Assembly (NCBI RefSeq): GCF_014192395.1
Contig: NZ_JACHXW010000003.1
Location: 62,001 to 126,000 of the forward strand
Direction: 5' to 3'
From: Paenibacillus endophyticus
Lineage (GTDB): Bacteria; Bacillota; Bacilli; Paenibacillales; Paenibacillaceae
DNA length: 64,000 nt
The notes beneath the pieces were generated by a model that was not told the DNA's origin, ran no database searches, and saw nothing but the letters and a program-made list of their open reading frames with translations. The position numbers were made by a program, and so were the translations under genes. Each line of letters begins with the position of its first letter. Position 1 is the stretch's first letter. Below, one piece after another: positions 56,036 to 63,688 of this stretch.

Positions 56036-56482
56036 ATGATTACGCCCTACGCAAAAGAATTCATTACGCAATTGGCTTACGAAAAGCTCGTGAGCATCTG
56101 TTTGGATGCTAAGCCTCTCGAGGCTTGCGGTATTCTCGCCAGCAGCATCGCCGGAGGAGAAGCAGGCGGCAAGGCCATTGTCGACACTGTCATTCCAATA
56201 ACCAATACACATATTGATCCAACGCACTCCTTCACCTTCGACCCGTCCGAATGGACGGCAGCTTATTACAGCATGCAAAAAAACCGACAATCGCTTGTCG
56301 GCTTGTTCCATTCCCATCCGCGTACCGATGCCATCCCGTCTTCTAGCGACTCTGAGGGCTTCCTGCCTGCGTCCGAGCTTTCTTATTGGATTGTATCATT
56401 GCGCTGCAGCGAGAAGCCTGAGATTAAGCCATACCGCCGCATAGACGGTCAGTTTATTCCGCTCGAGCTAGTGCTTGCTTAA
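56036..56482 (+). CDS. JAMM/MPN+ metalloprotease-family protein (M67-like)
   Basis: Stand-alone JAB/MPN domain of 148 residues. The full JAMM set is present: Glu29 (LEACGIL), His92 and His94 in HSHPRT, and Asp105 after ten residues (PSSSD). In bacteria such proteins cut ubiquitin-like sulfur carriers such as those for cysteine or cofactor synthesis; here no ThiS- or MoaD-like partner is adjacent. GAAGGAGG precedes the ATG. Its 3' end overlaps the convergent exonuclease gene by 15 bp. Confidence 0.85.
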   Translation: MITPYAKEFITQLAYEKLVSICLDAKPLEACGILASSIAGGEAGGKAIVDTVIPITNTHIDPTHSFTFDPSEWTAAYYSMQKNRQSLVGLFHSHPRTDAIPSSSDSEGFLPASELSYWIVSLRCSEKPEIKPYRRIDGQFIPLELVLA

Positions 56483-57202
56483 ATAAGCATACAAATCTCC
56501 AAGCGTCGTAATATTTCGCTCGAGAATTCGTGCCAAATAATTTTGCCAAAGCTTTGCCGTCATAATCGAATCCTGTAGCGCATGATGCCGTTCCGTGATC
56601 GGAATACAGCAGCTGTCTAACAAGTCATCCAGACTGTAACCGTCAAGGTTCGGCTCCAGCCACTTGGCAACCATCATCGTATCCAGAACCCTATGGTTCA
56701 AGTTTACCTTGGAGGTTCTCCAAAGTGCTGCGTTTAAAAACTGCTTATCATGTCCAGAGGCATGGGCAATAAGCAATCTTCTGCCGACAAATTCCATGAA
56801 GTCATGCAGTACTTGCATTAAGTCTGGAGCATCCTGTACCATTTCATTCGTAATGCCAGTCAATTCAATGATTGCCTTCGGAATTTTACGTTTTGGATTG
56901 ACAAGACTATAGAAGGTTTCGCTCTCCGCAACCTCGCCTCCACGCAGCAATACCGCACCGAATGAAATAATCTCATCCCCATTGTTCGGGTAGAAGCCCG
57001 TAGTCTCCAAATCAAACACAACGACCTCAAGCTCTTTCAGCGGCATGTCGAACATGGACTGCTTGCGCTGCTCTTTATTGACATTTCGAATAAACGCCAT
57101 TTGCTGCGCATTTTGCGAGCCTAGCATAGAAGCGATGGCAGGCGTAAATCCTCCCATTTTGTATAGGTTCCACATACGACCGACGCCTTTTTGTTCTTTC
57201 AT
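56468..57202 (-). CDS. DEDDh 3'-5' exonuclease (PolC-epsilon-like)
   Basis: Exonuclease of 244 residues. The DEDDh residues are visible in VVVFDLETTGFYP (Exo I), LLIAHASGHDKQFL (Exo II) and RHHALQDSIMTAKLW (Exo III). An N-terminal extension (about 1-55; GGFTPAIASMLGSQNAQQMAFIR) precedes the fold. The start at 57202 has GGTGGAG upstream, rather close. It follows the DUF294 gene by 12 bp in the amt operon and may share its nitrogen control. In Enterobacteria a DEDDh domain is fused to DUF294-like proteins in some families, which fits the pairing. Confidence 0.88.
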   Translation of the reverse strand: MKEQKGVGRMWNLYKMGGFTPAIASMLGSQNAQQMAFIRNVNKEQRKQSMFDMPLKELEVVVFDLETTGFYPNNGDEIISFGAVLLRGGEVAESETFYSLVNPKRKIPKAIIELTGITNEMVQDAPDLMQVLHDFMEFVGRRLLIAHASGHDKQFLNAALWRTSKVNLNHRVLDTMMVAKWLEPNLDGYSLDDLLDSCCIPITERHHALQDSIMTAKLWQNYLARILERNITTLGDLYAYLSKH

Positions 57203-57214
57203 TTCTCCACCGCC

Positions 57215-58282
57215 TTACGTAAGCCTGCCCATTGTTTGCTTAAAAACCGCTCTTTGCAGTTTCTTGCCTAGACGCAGACTGCTCTTTAACTCATCCGTCA
57301 TTTCCTTCGTCAGCTTCCGACTGGACAGCTTGCCATTATTGGCATATAAGCCGTCTGATTGTTCTTCCGTTGTCATTAAACGAAGTCGCAGTAAAATACG
57401 AAAGGCCTGCTCGTATATAACAGCATCATTCTCTGACAACCTTCCAGCTTTTACTAGCATTTTAATTCTCTCAATCGTGGAAGTCTCGCGAATGCCTACT
57501 TGAATGGATAACAGTCTAATCGAGTTAACCATCGGAATATAGGCGCCATACTTAATGTCCAAACTCCCTGCATCTTTGCCATACTGCTCCTTTAGCAGCT
57601 GTCCAAAGAAACCAAGAAGCACTTTATGGCGCAGCGTATTATCCAGCATTCGCTGCAAGATGATAGGATGATTCAGCATATCGCTGAAAAACAAGTCCTT
57701 CAGCTCGTCTAGCAGCCTATTGTCGCCATAGACGCAGCGGCCGTCCGCAATAATAAGCAAATACCGAACCGCTTCCCAAGCTGGCTCATCAAACCACTGG
57801 TCAAGCTTGGCACCCCACTCCGACAGCGACAAGCACCATTCAGAATTGCTGCTCAGAACATTCCCCTCACAAGGCGGATATCCAGTCCGTTGAAGATTCT
57901 GAACGATGATCTCACACAGCTCTTTAAAATACATTTTAACATTTGCTGAATCAGCTACTGGATCAACGTAGACAACACCGCTGTCTTGATCGCTTGACAA
58001 GGTTTGCTCTTTCCGACCGCCGCTGCCGAACAGTAGATATGCGTATGGCACGGGGGGAGAACCCTTCCCCAACCGTGCCATTTCCGCTTCTGCGAGGATG
58101 ACCGAGCGTCCGATTACCGCATCGTGCACCTCATTTAATTGTTCATTAAATTGTTCGACCGGACGCGTAGGGAGAAGAGCTTCCATATGCTCGTGTATCT
58201 GATCCCGCAGGTTTCGCAGCCCTTCAACATGATCAGCAGATCCGATCTGCTTGAGCAGCTGCAATCGCACTGGATCATTCAT
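57215..58282 (-). CDS. DUF294 nucleotidyltransferase-like protein
   Basis: A 355-residue protein of the GlnD-like nucleotidyltransferase group. The N-terminal DUF294 domain carries the catalytic GS-x9-DxD pattern (LFGSGGRKEQTLSSDQDSG, about residues 85-103), and the C-terminal half matches the family's helical DUF294_C region. CBS and cyclic-nucleotide domains seen in some relatives are absent. It lies 40 bp downstream of the ammonium transporter and 12 bp before the exonuclease. A nitrogen-signalling role such as modifying PII is suggested by context but no PII gene is in this window. Confidence 0.82.
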   Translation of the reverse strand: MNDPVRLQLLKQIGSADHVEGLRNLRDQIHEHMEALLPTRPVEQFNEQLNEVHDAVIGRSVILAEAEMARLGKGSPPVPYAYLLFGSGGRKEQTLSSDQDSGVVYVDPVADSANVKMYFKELCEIIVQNLQRTGYPPCEGNVLSSNSEWCLSLSEWGAKLDQWFDEPAWEAVRYLLIIADGRCVYGDNRLLDELKDLFFSDMLNHPIILQRMLDNTLRHKVLLGFFGQLLKEQYGKDAGSLDIKYGAYIPMVNSIRLLSIQVGIRETSTIERIKMLVKAGRLSENDAVIYEQAFRILLRLRLMTTEEQSDGLYANNGKLSSRKLTKEMTDELKSSLRLGKKLQRAVFKQTMGRLT

Positions 58283-58322
58283 GCGACGCCCTCTCCCTTC
58301 GGTCAGTCCATCATGGTTTTCA

Positions 58323-59687
58323 TTATCCTTGAATGTTTTGACCTGATTTTTTCATTTGCTCAGGATAACCATAAGCGCCATGCTCACTAAGGTCAAGACC
58401 GATAATTTCTTGCTCTTCCGTTACACGGAAGCCCATGATAAGTTTCATTACGCCAAGCACTAGGAATGAAGCAGCAAGTACGAATGCGCCAACTACAACT
58501 ACGGATTCGAATTGTACCCAAAGCTGTTTCCAGCTACCTGTATCGATCAATCCGCCAGTACCAACGCCAACTTTATCAGCAAGCGCTTGTGTTGCGAAGA
58601 TACCGTTAGCAAGCGTACCCCACACCCCAGCTGCACCGTGGACGGACAGAGCGTAGATCGGATCGTCAACTTTGATTTTCTCGAAAAACTTCACGCTGTA
58701 GAATACAAGAACCCCAGCTACAAGACCAATAACAACTGCTGCCCATGGATCAACGAAAGCACAAGATGCCGTGATTGCAACTAGACCGGCAAGCGTACCA
58801 TTTAGCATGGTCGTAATATCCGCTTTGCCTGTTACTGCCCATGAAATAAGAAGTGCTGCCACGCCGCCTGCGCCTGCTCCCAGCATCGTGTTGAAAGCTA
58901 CATATCCGAAGAATCCATCGCCGATAGCTACTGTGCTGCCTGCATTGAATCCAAACCAACCCACCCATAGAAGCAATACGGAAAGTGCAGTAAACACTTG
59001 GTTATGTCCCAAAATTTCATTAGCAGAACCGTCTTTATTGAATTTGCCGATACGCGGTTTAAGTAATACCGTTGCCGCAAAGGCAGCAAGCGCACCTGTT
59101 AAGTGAACAACCGTGGAGCCCGCGAAATCTTGTGCTCCGTCTTCAGCAAGCCAGCCGCCGCCCCAGATCCAGTGAGCAACAACCGGATAAATGATTGCAA
59201 TAAAGAACACTGTAAACACAATGTAAGAGGAAAGCTTTGCTCTCTCAGCGAAACCGCCCCATGCAATGGACAGCGAAACTGCAGCAAACGCTAATTGAAA
59301 TAAGAAGAATACTGTTGATGGAAGGCTGTCGCCTTCTCCTGCTGCAACAGAAGGGTTAAAGAAGAAATCTCCCCAGCCGAACAATGCGCTAACGGAGCTG
59401 TCTCCGCCAAAAGCCATACCATAACCGAAAGCCCAATAAATAAGAGCTGCTAGACCAGTAGTGAAGATTGTTTTGCCGGCAACGTGACCAGCATTTTTCA
59501 TTCGGGTAGAACCTGTCTCTAGAAGAATGAATCCGCCTTGCATAAGTAGTACGAGAATAAATGCGAGCATAACCCAAAGCGAGTTCAGACCCATGTTCAA
59601 CGTTGCTGCGGAAGGATCCTCTGCAAACGCCATTACTGGAAACAATAAAGTGAAGATCCCCAAAGCTAACATCGTTTTCTTAATCAT
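58323..59687 (-). CDS. amt: Ammonium transporter (Amt/NrgA)
   Basis: Membrane channel for ammonium of 454 residues with eleven predicted helices. An N-terminal signal sequence (about 1-22, LALGIFTLLFPVMAFAEDPS) is present, as in AmtB. Conserved segments include LWVMLAFILVLLMQGGFILLE, GSTVVHLTGALAAFAA (pore) and SVHGAAGVWGTLANGIFA (twin-His region). The ATG at 59687 has AGGGAG upstream. A GlnR/TnrA-type box lies between promoter and gene, so it is controlled by nitrogen state. The genes downstream are DUF294 and the exonuclease. Confidence 0.95.
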   Translation of the reverse strand: MIKKTMLALGIFTLLFPVMAFAEDPSAATLNMGLNSLWVMLAFILVLLMQGGFILLETGSTRMKNAGHVAGKTIFTTGLAALIYWAFGYGMAFGGDSSVSALFGWGDFFFNPSVAAGEGDSLPSTVFFLFQLAFAAVSLSIAWGGFAERAKLSSYIVFTVFFIAIIYPVVAHWIWGGGWLAEDGAQDFAGSTVVHLTGALAAFAATVLLKPRIGKFNKDGSANEILGHNQVFTALSVLLLWVGWFGFNAGSTVAIGDGFFGYVAFNTMLGAGAGGVAALLISWAVTGKADITTMLNGTLAGLVAITASCAFVDPWAAVVIGLVAGVLVFYSVKFFEKIKVDDPIYALSVHGAAGVWGTLANGIFATQALADKVGVGTGGLIDTGSWKQLWVQFESVVVVGAFVLAASFLVLGVMKLIMGFRVTEEQEIIGLDLSEHGAYGYPEQMKKSGQNIQG

Positions 59688-59704
59688 TACGACCACTCCC
59701 TAAG

Positions 59705-59721
59705 TGTTATGTTTCCTTACA
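59705..59721 (-). promoter_or_regulatory. GlnR/TnrA-type operator in the amt leader
   Basis: TGTTATGTTTCCTTACA matches TGTNA-N7-TNACA exactly. It lies downstream of the -10 element, at about +15 to +31, so GlnR-type binding should repress. No second box was found upstream. Confidence 0.75.
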
Positions 59722-59742
59722 TGAGAGGAAAGACTTAATGTC

Positions 59743-59771
59743 ATTATAGTCAGTAGTGCTCAATTTGACAA
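59743..59771 (-). promoter_or_regulatory. SigA-type promoter of amt
   Basis: On the minus strand TTGTCA (59771-59766), a 17-bp spacer and TATAAT (59748-59743). The predicted start is near 59736, 50 bases before the amt ATG. Confidence 0.8.
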
Positions 59772-59802
59772 TACATTTTCACTAAATTTATAAAAAAAAT
59801 CA

Positions 59803-59833
59803 AACGTTCGGGATAAAATCTAACACGAACGTT
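59803..59833. promoter_or_regulatory. Inverted repeat upstream of the amt promoter
   Basis: AACGTTCG (59803-59810) and CGAACGTT (59826-59833) separated by 15 bases, about 30-60 bp upstream of the -35. The remaining 360 bases to the MerR gene hold nothing that I can assign. Confidence 0.45.
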
Positions 59834-60193
59834 AAGTTTTTGAACAAATTGCTTCTAAAATCACCCATCAGGCCTGCTTATTCTTCGCATTTTGACATTT
59901 TCTAGGCATCGTTTCCTATACGCGCCTTCCCATCGCTTTCATTAATATAGCTGGCCGCTGATTCATAACGCATGCTAGAACGTTATATAGTAGAAACATC
60001 GTATGATTAGCTTGCCCGCATGCTTCAGCATGACCAAATGGGATTATGATGTAACACGTTTGACTGTATGGTTACTTTCCTATTATCATTAGAGGTACAA
60101 CAATAGACTCAATGCCAGAAGTTGGCGTTAGCGAAAGTTATTATAATAGAAGATAATTATTTTTATATATGTTCAGCGAATGGGGGAATTAAC

Positions 60194-60619
60194 ATGTATC
60201 GTATCGGAGAGCTCTCGAAGCTTGCCCAAATCAGTCCGCGTACCATCGATTATTACACTTCGATCGGGCTTATCGAGCCTGCGGAGCGTTCAGCCAAGAA
60301 CTATCGCCTCTATTCTGACGAAACCTTAGTTCGTTTGGCACGTATTGAACAGATGAAAAAGGACAAATATACATTAGATGAGATCAAGGCTGCAATCGAG
60401 GGCTGGAGCAAAATTACACCGGAAGAGCAAGTGTCGCAGAAGCTAACCGATCTACAGCATCATATAAGCCAGTTGGAACGTGAAGTAAAGGAATTGGAGC
60501 CGGTGCTTAAGAAACTCAAACCAAGGCAGGCAAACCACCTTTATACGCGTCTCATGCCACAAACAGCAGCTTGCATCGAAGCACTTATGCTTATTATTAA
60601 TAAAAGCTCCCTCATGTAA
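60194..60619 (+). CDS. MerR-family transcriptional regulator
   Basis: Regulator of 141 residues. The N-terminal winged helix (MYRIGELSKLAQISPRTIDY, then YTSIGLIEPAERS) is followed by the MerR dimer helix (YTLDEIKAAIEGWSKITPE) and a helical C-terminus without conserved Cys or multidrug-binding residues, so a metal or drug signal cannot be inferred. GGGGGAATTAAC precedes the ATG at 60194. Upstream lies a long noncoding stretch and the amt promoter. It is followed after 36 bp by the YugP-like gene in the same direction, so they may be coexpressed. Confidence 0.87.
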   Translation: MYRIGELSKLAQISPRTIDYYTSIGLIEPAERSAKNYRLYSDETLVRLARIEQMKKDKYTLDEIKAAIEGWSKITPEEQVSQKLTDLQHHISQLEREVKELEPVLKKLKPRQANHLYTRLMPQTAACIEALMLIINKSSLM

Positions 60620-60655
60620 CGTCAGATCTCATCCTTGAAACGGAGGAATGACTCA

Positions 60656-61336
60656 ATGACTTTCATCTACATTCTTATCATACTCGCTTTTGTATTAACG
60701 ATTTGGGCTCAATTTCGGGTTAAAGGGACGTTTAAGAAATGGACATCCGTCCAAGTAAACAGCGGATTAACAGGCTATCAAGCAGCAAGGCGAATGCTCG
60801 ATTCAAATGGATTGCACGATGTTCCGATCGAGCCCGTGCGCGGAACGCTTACCGATCATTACGATCCCATTCACCGTGTAGTCCGCCTCTCGGAGCCTGT
60901 GTATTACGAAAATTCAATATCTGCTATTTCCGTCGCTTGCCACGAAGTAGGTCATGCCATTCAGCATGCTGAACATTACCCAATGCTCGTACTAAGGCAT
61001 CGCATTTTCCCTGTCGTGAATTTCGCTTCAGGCATCGCGCCTTTTCTCTTTATTGCAGGAATACTGTTCTCGGCCTTAAACTTAATCGGACTTGGAATCA
61101 TTTTCTTCTCCGTAGCAGTTGCTTTCCAAGTCATTACTCTTCCTGTAGAGTTTAACGCCAGCAATCGTGCACGGGACATAATGGTTGCCGAGGGATTCAT
61201 CACGAATGACGAGGAGCGCGGCGTCGCCAAAGTGCTGAACGCGGCAGCTTTAACCTATGTAGCAGCTGCCTTACTCTCCCTTTTAGAGCTCGTGAGGTAC
61301 ATTTTGATTTTTGTAGGCGGCAGTCGCCAGGAATAA
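60656..61336 (+). CDS. YugP-family zinc metallopeptidase
   Basis: Membrane metallopeptidase of 226 residues (Zn protease family 2, YugP-like). An N-terminal helix (about 1-19) and two C-terminal hydrophobic segments frame the zinc site VACHEVGHAIQHAE and the third ligand in the ASNRARDIMVAEGF segment. The NPE-like loop appears as LTDHYDPIHRVVRLSEPVYY. GGAGG lies ten bases before the ATG at 60656. A strong terminator follows. It is probably part of membrane protein quality control; substrate unknown. Confidence 0.87.
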   Translation: MTFIYILIILAFVLTIWAQFRVKGTFKKWTSVQVNSGLTGYQAARRMLDSNGLHDVPIEPVRGTLTDHYDPIHRVVRLSEPVYYENSISAISVACHEVGHAIQHAEHYPMLVLRHRIFPVVNFASGIAPFLFIAGILFSALNLIGLGIIFFSVAVAFQVITLPVEFNASNRARDIMVAEGFITNDEERGVAKVLNAAALTYVAAALLSLLELVRYILIFVGGSRQE

Positions 61337-61355
61337 GTTATCGCTAAACAAAGAG

Positions 61356-61401
61356 GAGCTTCTCCCCAGTCAGCAATGACCGGTAGGAGAAGCTCTTTTT
61401 T
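61356..61401 (+). terminator. Terminator between the YugP-like and LysR genes
   Basis: GAGCTTCTCC (61356-61365) pairs with GGAGAAGCTC (61386-61395), followed by TTTTTT. It serves the plus strand and lies 14 bp before the convergent LysR stop. Confidence 0.85.
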
Positions 61402-61415
61402 CTTTCTGTATCCAT

Positions 61416-62312
61416 TTATTCTTTCGTGTTATTGAAATAGCGAAGCAGGAAGCCATGAAATACCTTGGCAACAAGCGGCAGCTTCTCATTAGAGCGGCGG
61501 ATAAGACCAATTGTTCGGGTTACCTGAGGCTCAGTCACGCGAACCTTAGTTGCCTGCAGCGGTCCAGTGTAGTGCAGAGCCATCTCCGGCAATAGACTAA
61601 CTCCCATTCCTGCCGCTACCAAGCCTCGAATCGTATCCGTCTCTTCGCCTTCAAATCCAATTTTCGGCGTGAATCCTGCCTCCTGGCACGCATCCCACAC
61701 GATCGGCCTAAGCGAGTACCCTTCGCTAAACAGCACGAACGTTTCATGCTCAAGCTCCTTTAACGCAATGGACTGCTCGCTCGACAGCCGATGCCCTGGC
61801 GGCAGAATCGCATACAGCTCCTCCGTCAGCAGCACTTCACCGCAAACGAATTCATGCTCATTCGGAAATGGAGAGATAAATGCCAAATCAATTTCACCTT
61901 TGATCATATCGCGAATGAGCGACGGATACATCCCCTGCTTGAATCTGAACTTCACATTAGGATGGAGCTTGCGAAAGGACGCCACAACCTGCGGAATTAA
62001 TGAAATGCCTAAGCTATGCGGAAATCCGAGTCTGATTTCGCCTTTTTCCGGATCTAGAAACTCATGTATTTCAATAACCGCACGCTCCAAATCCGCCAAT
62101 ATAACCTCGGCCCGCTTCAGAAAAAGCTGTCCGACTGGCGTGAGCTGCAGATTTCTTCCTTTTTGAACGAATAATTTGACACCCAGTTCTTCTTCCAGCT
62201 GATGAATTTGACGGCTTACTGCCGATTGAGCAACATGCAGCTCTTCTGCCGCCTGCGTCACATGCTCTTTTTTTGCTACCTTGACGAAATAATGAAGCTG
62301 ACGAAGTTCCAT
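61416..62312 (-). CDS. LysR-type transcriptional regulator
   Basis: Full-length LysR regulator of 298 residues. The N-terminal helix-turn-helix (MELRQLHYFVKVAKKEHVTQ, then AAEELHVAQSAVSRQIHQLE) is followed by a linker and the periplasmic-binding-like effector domain (GEIRLGFPHSLGISLIPQVV, LVAAGMGVSLLPEMALHY). It resembles GltC/CitR-type members; the target is unknown. It is convergent with the YugP-like gene and 34 bp downstream of the rhomboid gene end. Confidence 0.92.
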   Translation of the reverse strand: MELRQLHYFVKVAKKEHVTQAAEELHVAQSAVSRQIHQLEEELGVKLFVQKGRNLQLTPVGQLFLKRAEVILADLERAVIEIHEFLDPEKGEIRLGFPHSLGISLIPQVVASFRKLHPNVKFRFKQGMYPSLIRDMIKGEIDLAFISPFPNEHEFVCGEVLLTEELYAILPPGHRLSSEQSIALKELEHETFVLFSEGYSLRPIVWDACQEAGFTPKIGFEGEETDTIRGLVAAGMGVSLLPEMALHYTGPLQATKVRVTEPQVTRTIGLIRRSNEKLPLVAKVFHGFLLRYFNNTKE

Positions 62313-62346
62313 ACCGGTTAGTTTCTCTCCCGTACATACGTAGTTT

Positions 62347-62994
62347 TCATGAGTATCGCTGATTTCTTCGTGTCTTTACGCGGTCAAACACATTATAAAG
62401 CAGGAAGCCTGCAAGCGCACCTCCGACATGTGCCCACAAATCAATACTTGGGACAAGGAACGAGTAAATCACGCCGAAAATAAGAATGGTGTATACCGTC
62501 TTGCGCGAGCTCTCGTCGAGCTGTGATTTACGGAACAGCGATATACACAGAAACGCTCCATAAACGCCGTAAATAGCACCCGAGGCACCTACACCTATAT
62601 GTGCTTCAGGATCTTTCTCCAGCACATTGACTAGCGCGCTCATCGCATTGCCTCCGATGCCGCAAAGCAAATAAAAAATGAGATATTGGACATGCTTCAA
62701 CCGATGCTCAAGCGGCGGCGCAAACACGAGCAAGGCAAACATGTTGAAAAGCAGATGCTCTATGCCTGAATGCATAAACATTGATGTTACGTATCGCCAA
62801 GGCTCCTGCAGACCAAACGGATCGATGGAGACATCCGTCGCGAACGCTCCGAAACGATAAGCATGATAAGCTGCATTCGGATTGCCATTCAAAGCCACAA
62901 CGATAAAATAGACAATATTTAACGCTATAAGCGTTGAAGTAACGGGATATAGCTTCAAATAAGAGCGAAAGCTCTCATACCGTAAGAAGATCAT
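62347..62994 (-). CDS. Rhomboid-family intramembrane serine protease
   Basis: Membrane protein of 215 residues with about six helices. The catalytic dyad is Ser138 in VGASGAIYG and His189 in DLWAHVGGALAGFLL; HSGIEHLLFNMFALLVF is the conserved H/N-containing helix. It begins MIFLRYESFRSYLKLYPVTST. It is a compact form without the TPR domain of larger Bacillus rhomboids. It is divergent from tpx, and the LysR gene follows. Confidence 0.92.
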   Translation of the reverse strand: MIFLRYESFRSYLKLYPVTSTLIALNIVYFIVVALNGNPNAAYHAYRFGAFATDVSIDPFGLQEPWRYVTSMFMHSGIEHLLFNMFALLVFAPPLEHRLKHVQYLIFYLLCGIGGNAMSALVNVLEKDPEAHIGVGASGAIYGVYGAFLCISLFRKSQLDESSRKTVYTILIFGVIYSFLVPSIDLWAHVGGALAGFLLYNVFDRVKTRRNQRYS

Positions 62995-63020
62995 AGGATC
63001 ATCCCTTTTCTATCCAACAA

Positions 63021-63051
63021 TTGGACAAGGTCGTTTCAAAACGATTATAAT
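63021..63051 (+). promoter_or_regulatory. tpx promoter with palindrome in its spacer
   Basis: TTGGAC (63021-63026) and TATAAT (63046-63051) are separated by 19 bp, longer than normal. TCGTTT-CA-AAACGA (63031-63044) fills the spacer. Long spacers with a dyad are a hallmark of MerR-type promoters. Confidence 0.5.
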
Positions 63052-63093
63052 GAATCAAGTATTGACCATAATTATAGAGGAGGAAATACTTCA

Positions 63094-63612
63094 ATGACAC
63101 AAGAACGCAATGGTGCTGCTACTTTCAAGGGCAATCCGATCACATTAGTAGGACCAGAACTTAAAGCGGGCGATAAAGCTCCTGATTTCAATCTCAACAA
63201 ATCGCTTGTCGAGAACGTATCCCTTAACGACTACTCGGGCAAAGTGAAGCTGATTAGTGTCGTGCCTTCCATTGATACTGGCGTTTGCGATGCGCAAACT
63301 CGTCGTTTCAATGAAGCTGCCGGTTCACTTGGCGATAATGTTGTCGTCTTGACCGTAAGCGTAGATCTTCCTTTCGCACAAGCACGCTGGTGCGGCGCTG
63401 CTGGAATCGATAAGGTCGTATTGCTATCCGACTACAAAGCTCATAGCTTTGGCGAAGCTTATGGCGTATACATCAAAGAGCTTGGACTTGACCATCGCTC
63501 AATCTTCGTTATCGATGCTAACGATACCATACAATATGTTGAATATTTGCCTGAAATGACGGAGCATCCGAATTACGAGCAAGCAATTGATGCAGTTAAA
63601 ACGCTTCTGTAG
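63094..63612 (+). CDS. tpx: Thiol peroxidase (Tpx)
   Basis: Atypical two-Cys peroxiredoxin of 172 residues that reduces peroxides with thioredoxin. The peroxidatic Cys65 lies in SIDTGVCDAQTRRF and the resolving Cys100 in ARWCGAAGIDKV. The family N-terminus (ATFKGNPITLVGPELKAGDK) is present. GAGGAGG precedes the ATG. A hairpin terminator follows. It is divergent from the rhomboid gene. Confidence 0.95.
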   Translation: MTQERNGAATFKGNPITLVGPELKAGDKAPDFNLNKSLVENVSLNDYSGKVKLISVVPSIDTGVCDAQTRRFNEAAGSLGDNVVVLTVSVDLPFAQARWCGAAGIDKVVLLSDYKAHSFGEAYGVYIKELGLDHRSIFVIDANDTIQYVEYLPEMTEHPNYEQAIDAVKTLL

Positions 63613-63646
63613 AAACCACGCAACGGCTTCATACTCATGATTGCAA

Positions 63647-63681
63647 ACAAAGCGAGTGAAGGCTACCCTTCCTCGCTTTGT
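63647..63681. terminator. Terminator between convergent tpx and the DUF1499-like gene
   Basis: ACAAAGCGAG (63647-63656) pairs with CTCGCTTTGT (63672-63681), extended by GAAGG/CCTTC inside. TTTATT follows on the plus strand; the minus-strand tract is weaker. Confidence 0.8.
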
Positions 63682-63688
63682 TTATTGA

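Noticed and set aside
59840..60190. A second GlnR box or a promoter for the MerR gene
   Set aside because: TNACA and TGTNA halves do not pair at the right distance, and the TATAAT near 60142 has only a 14-bp spacer to TTGGCG.
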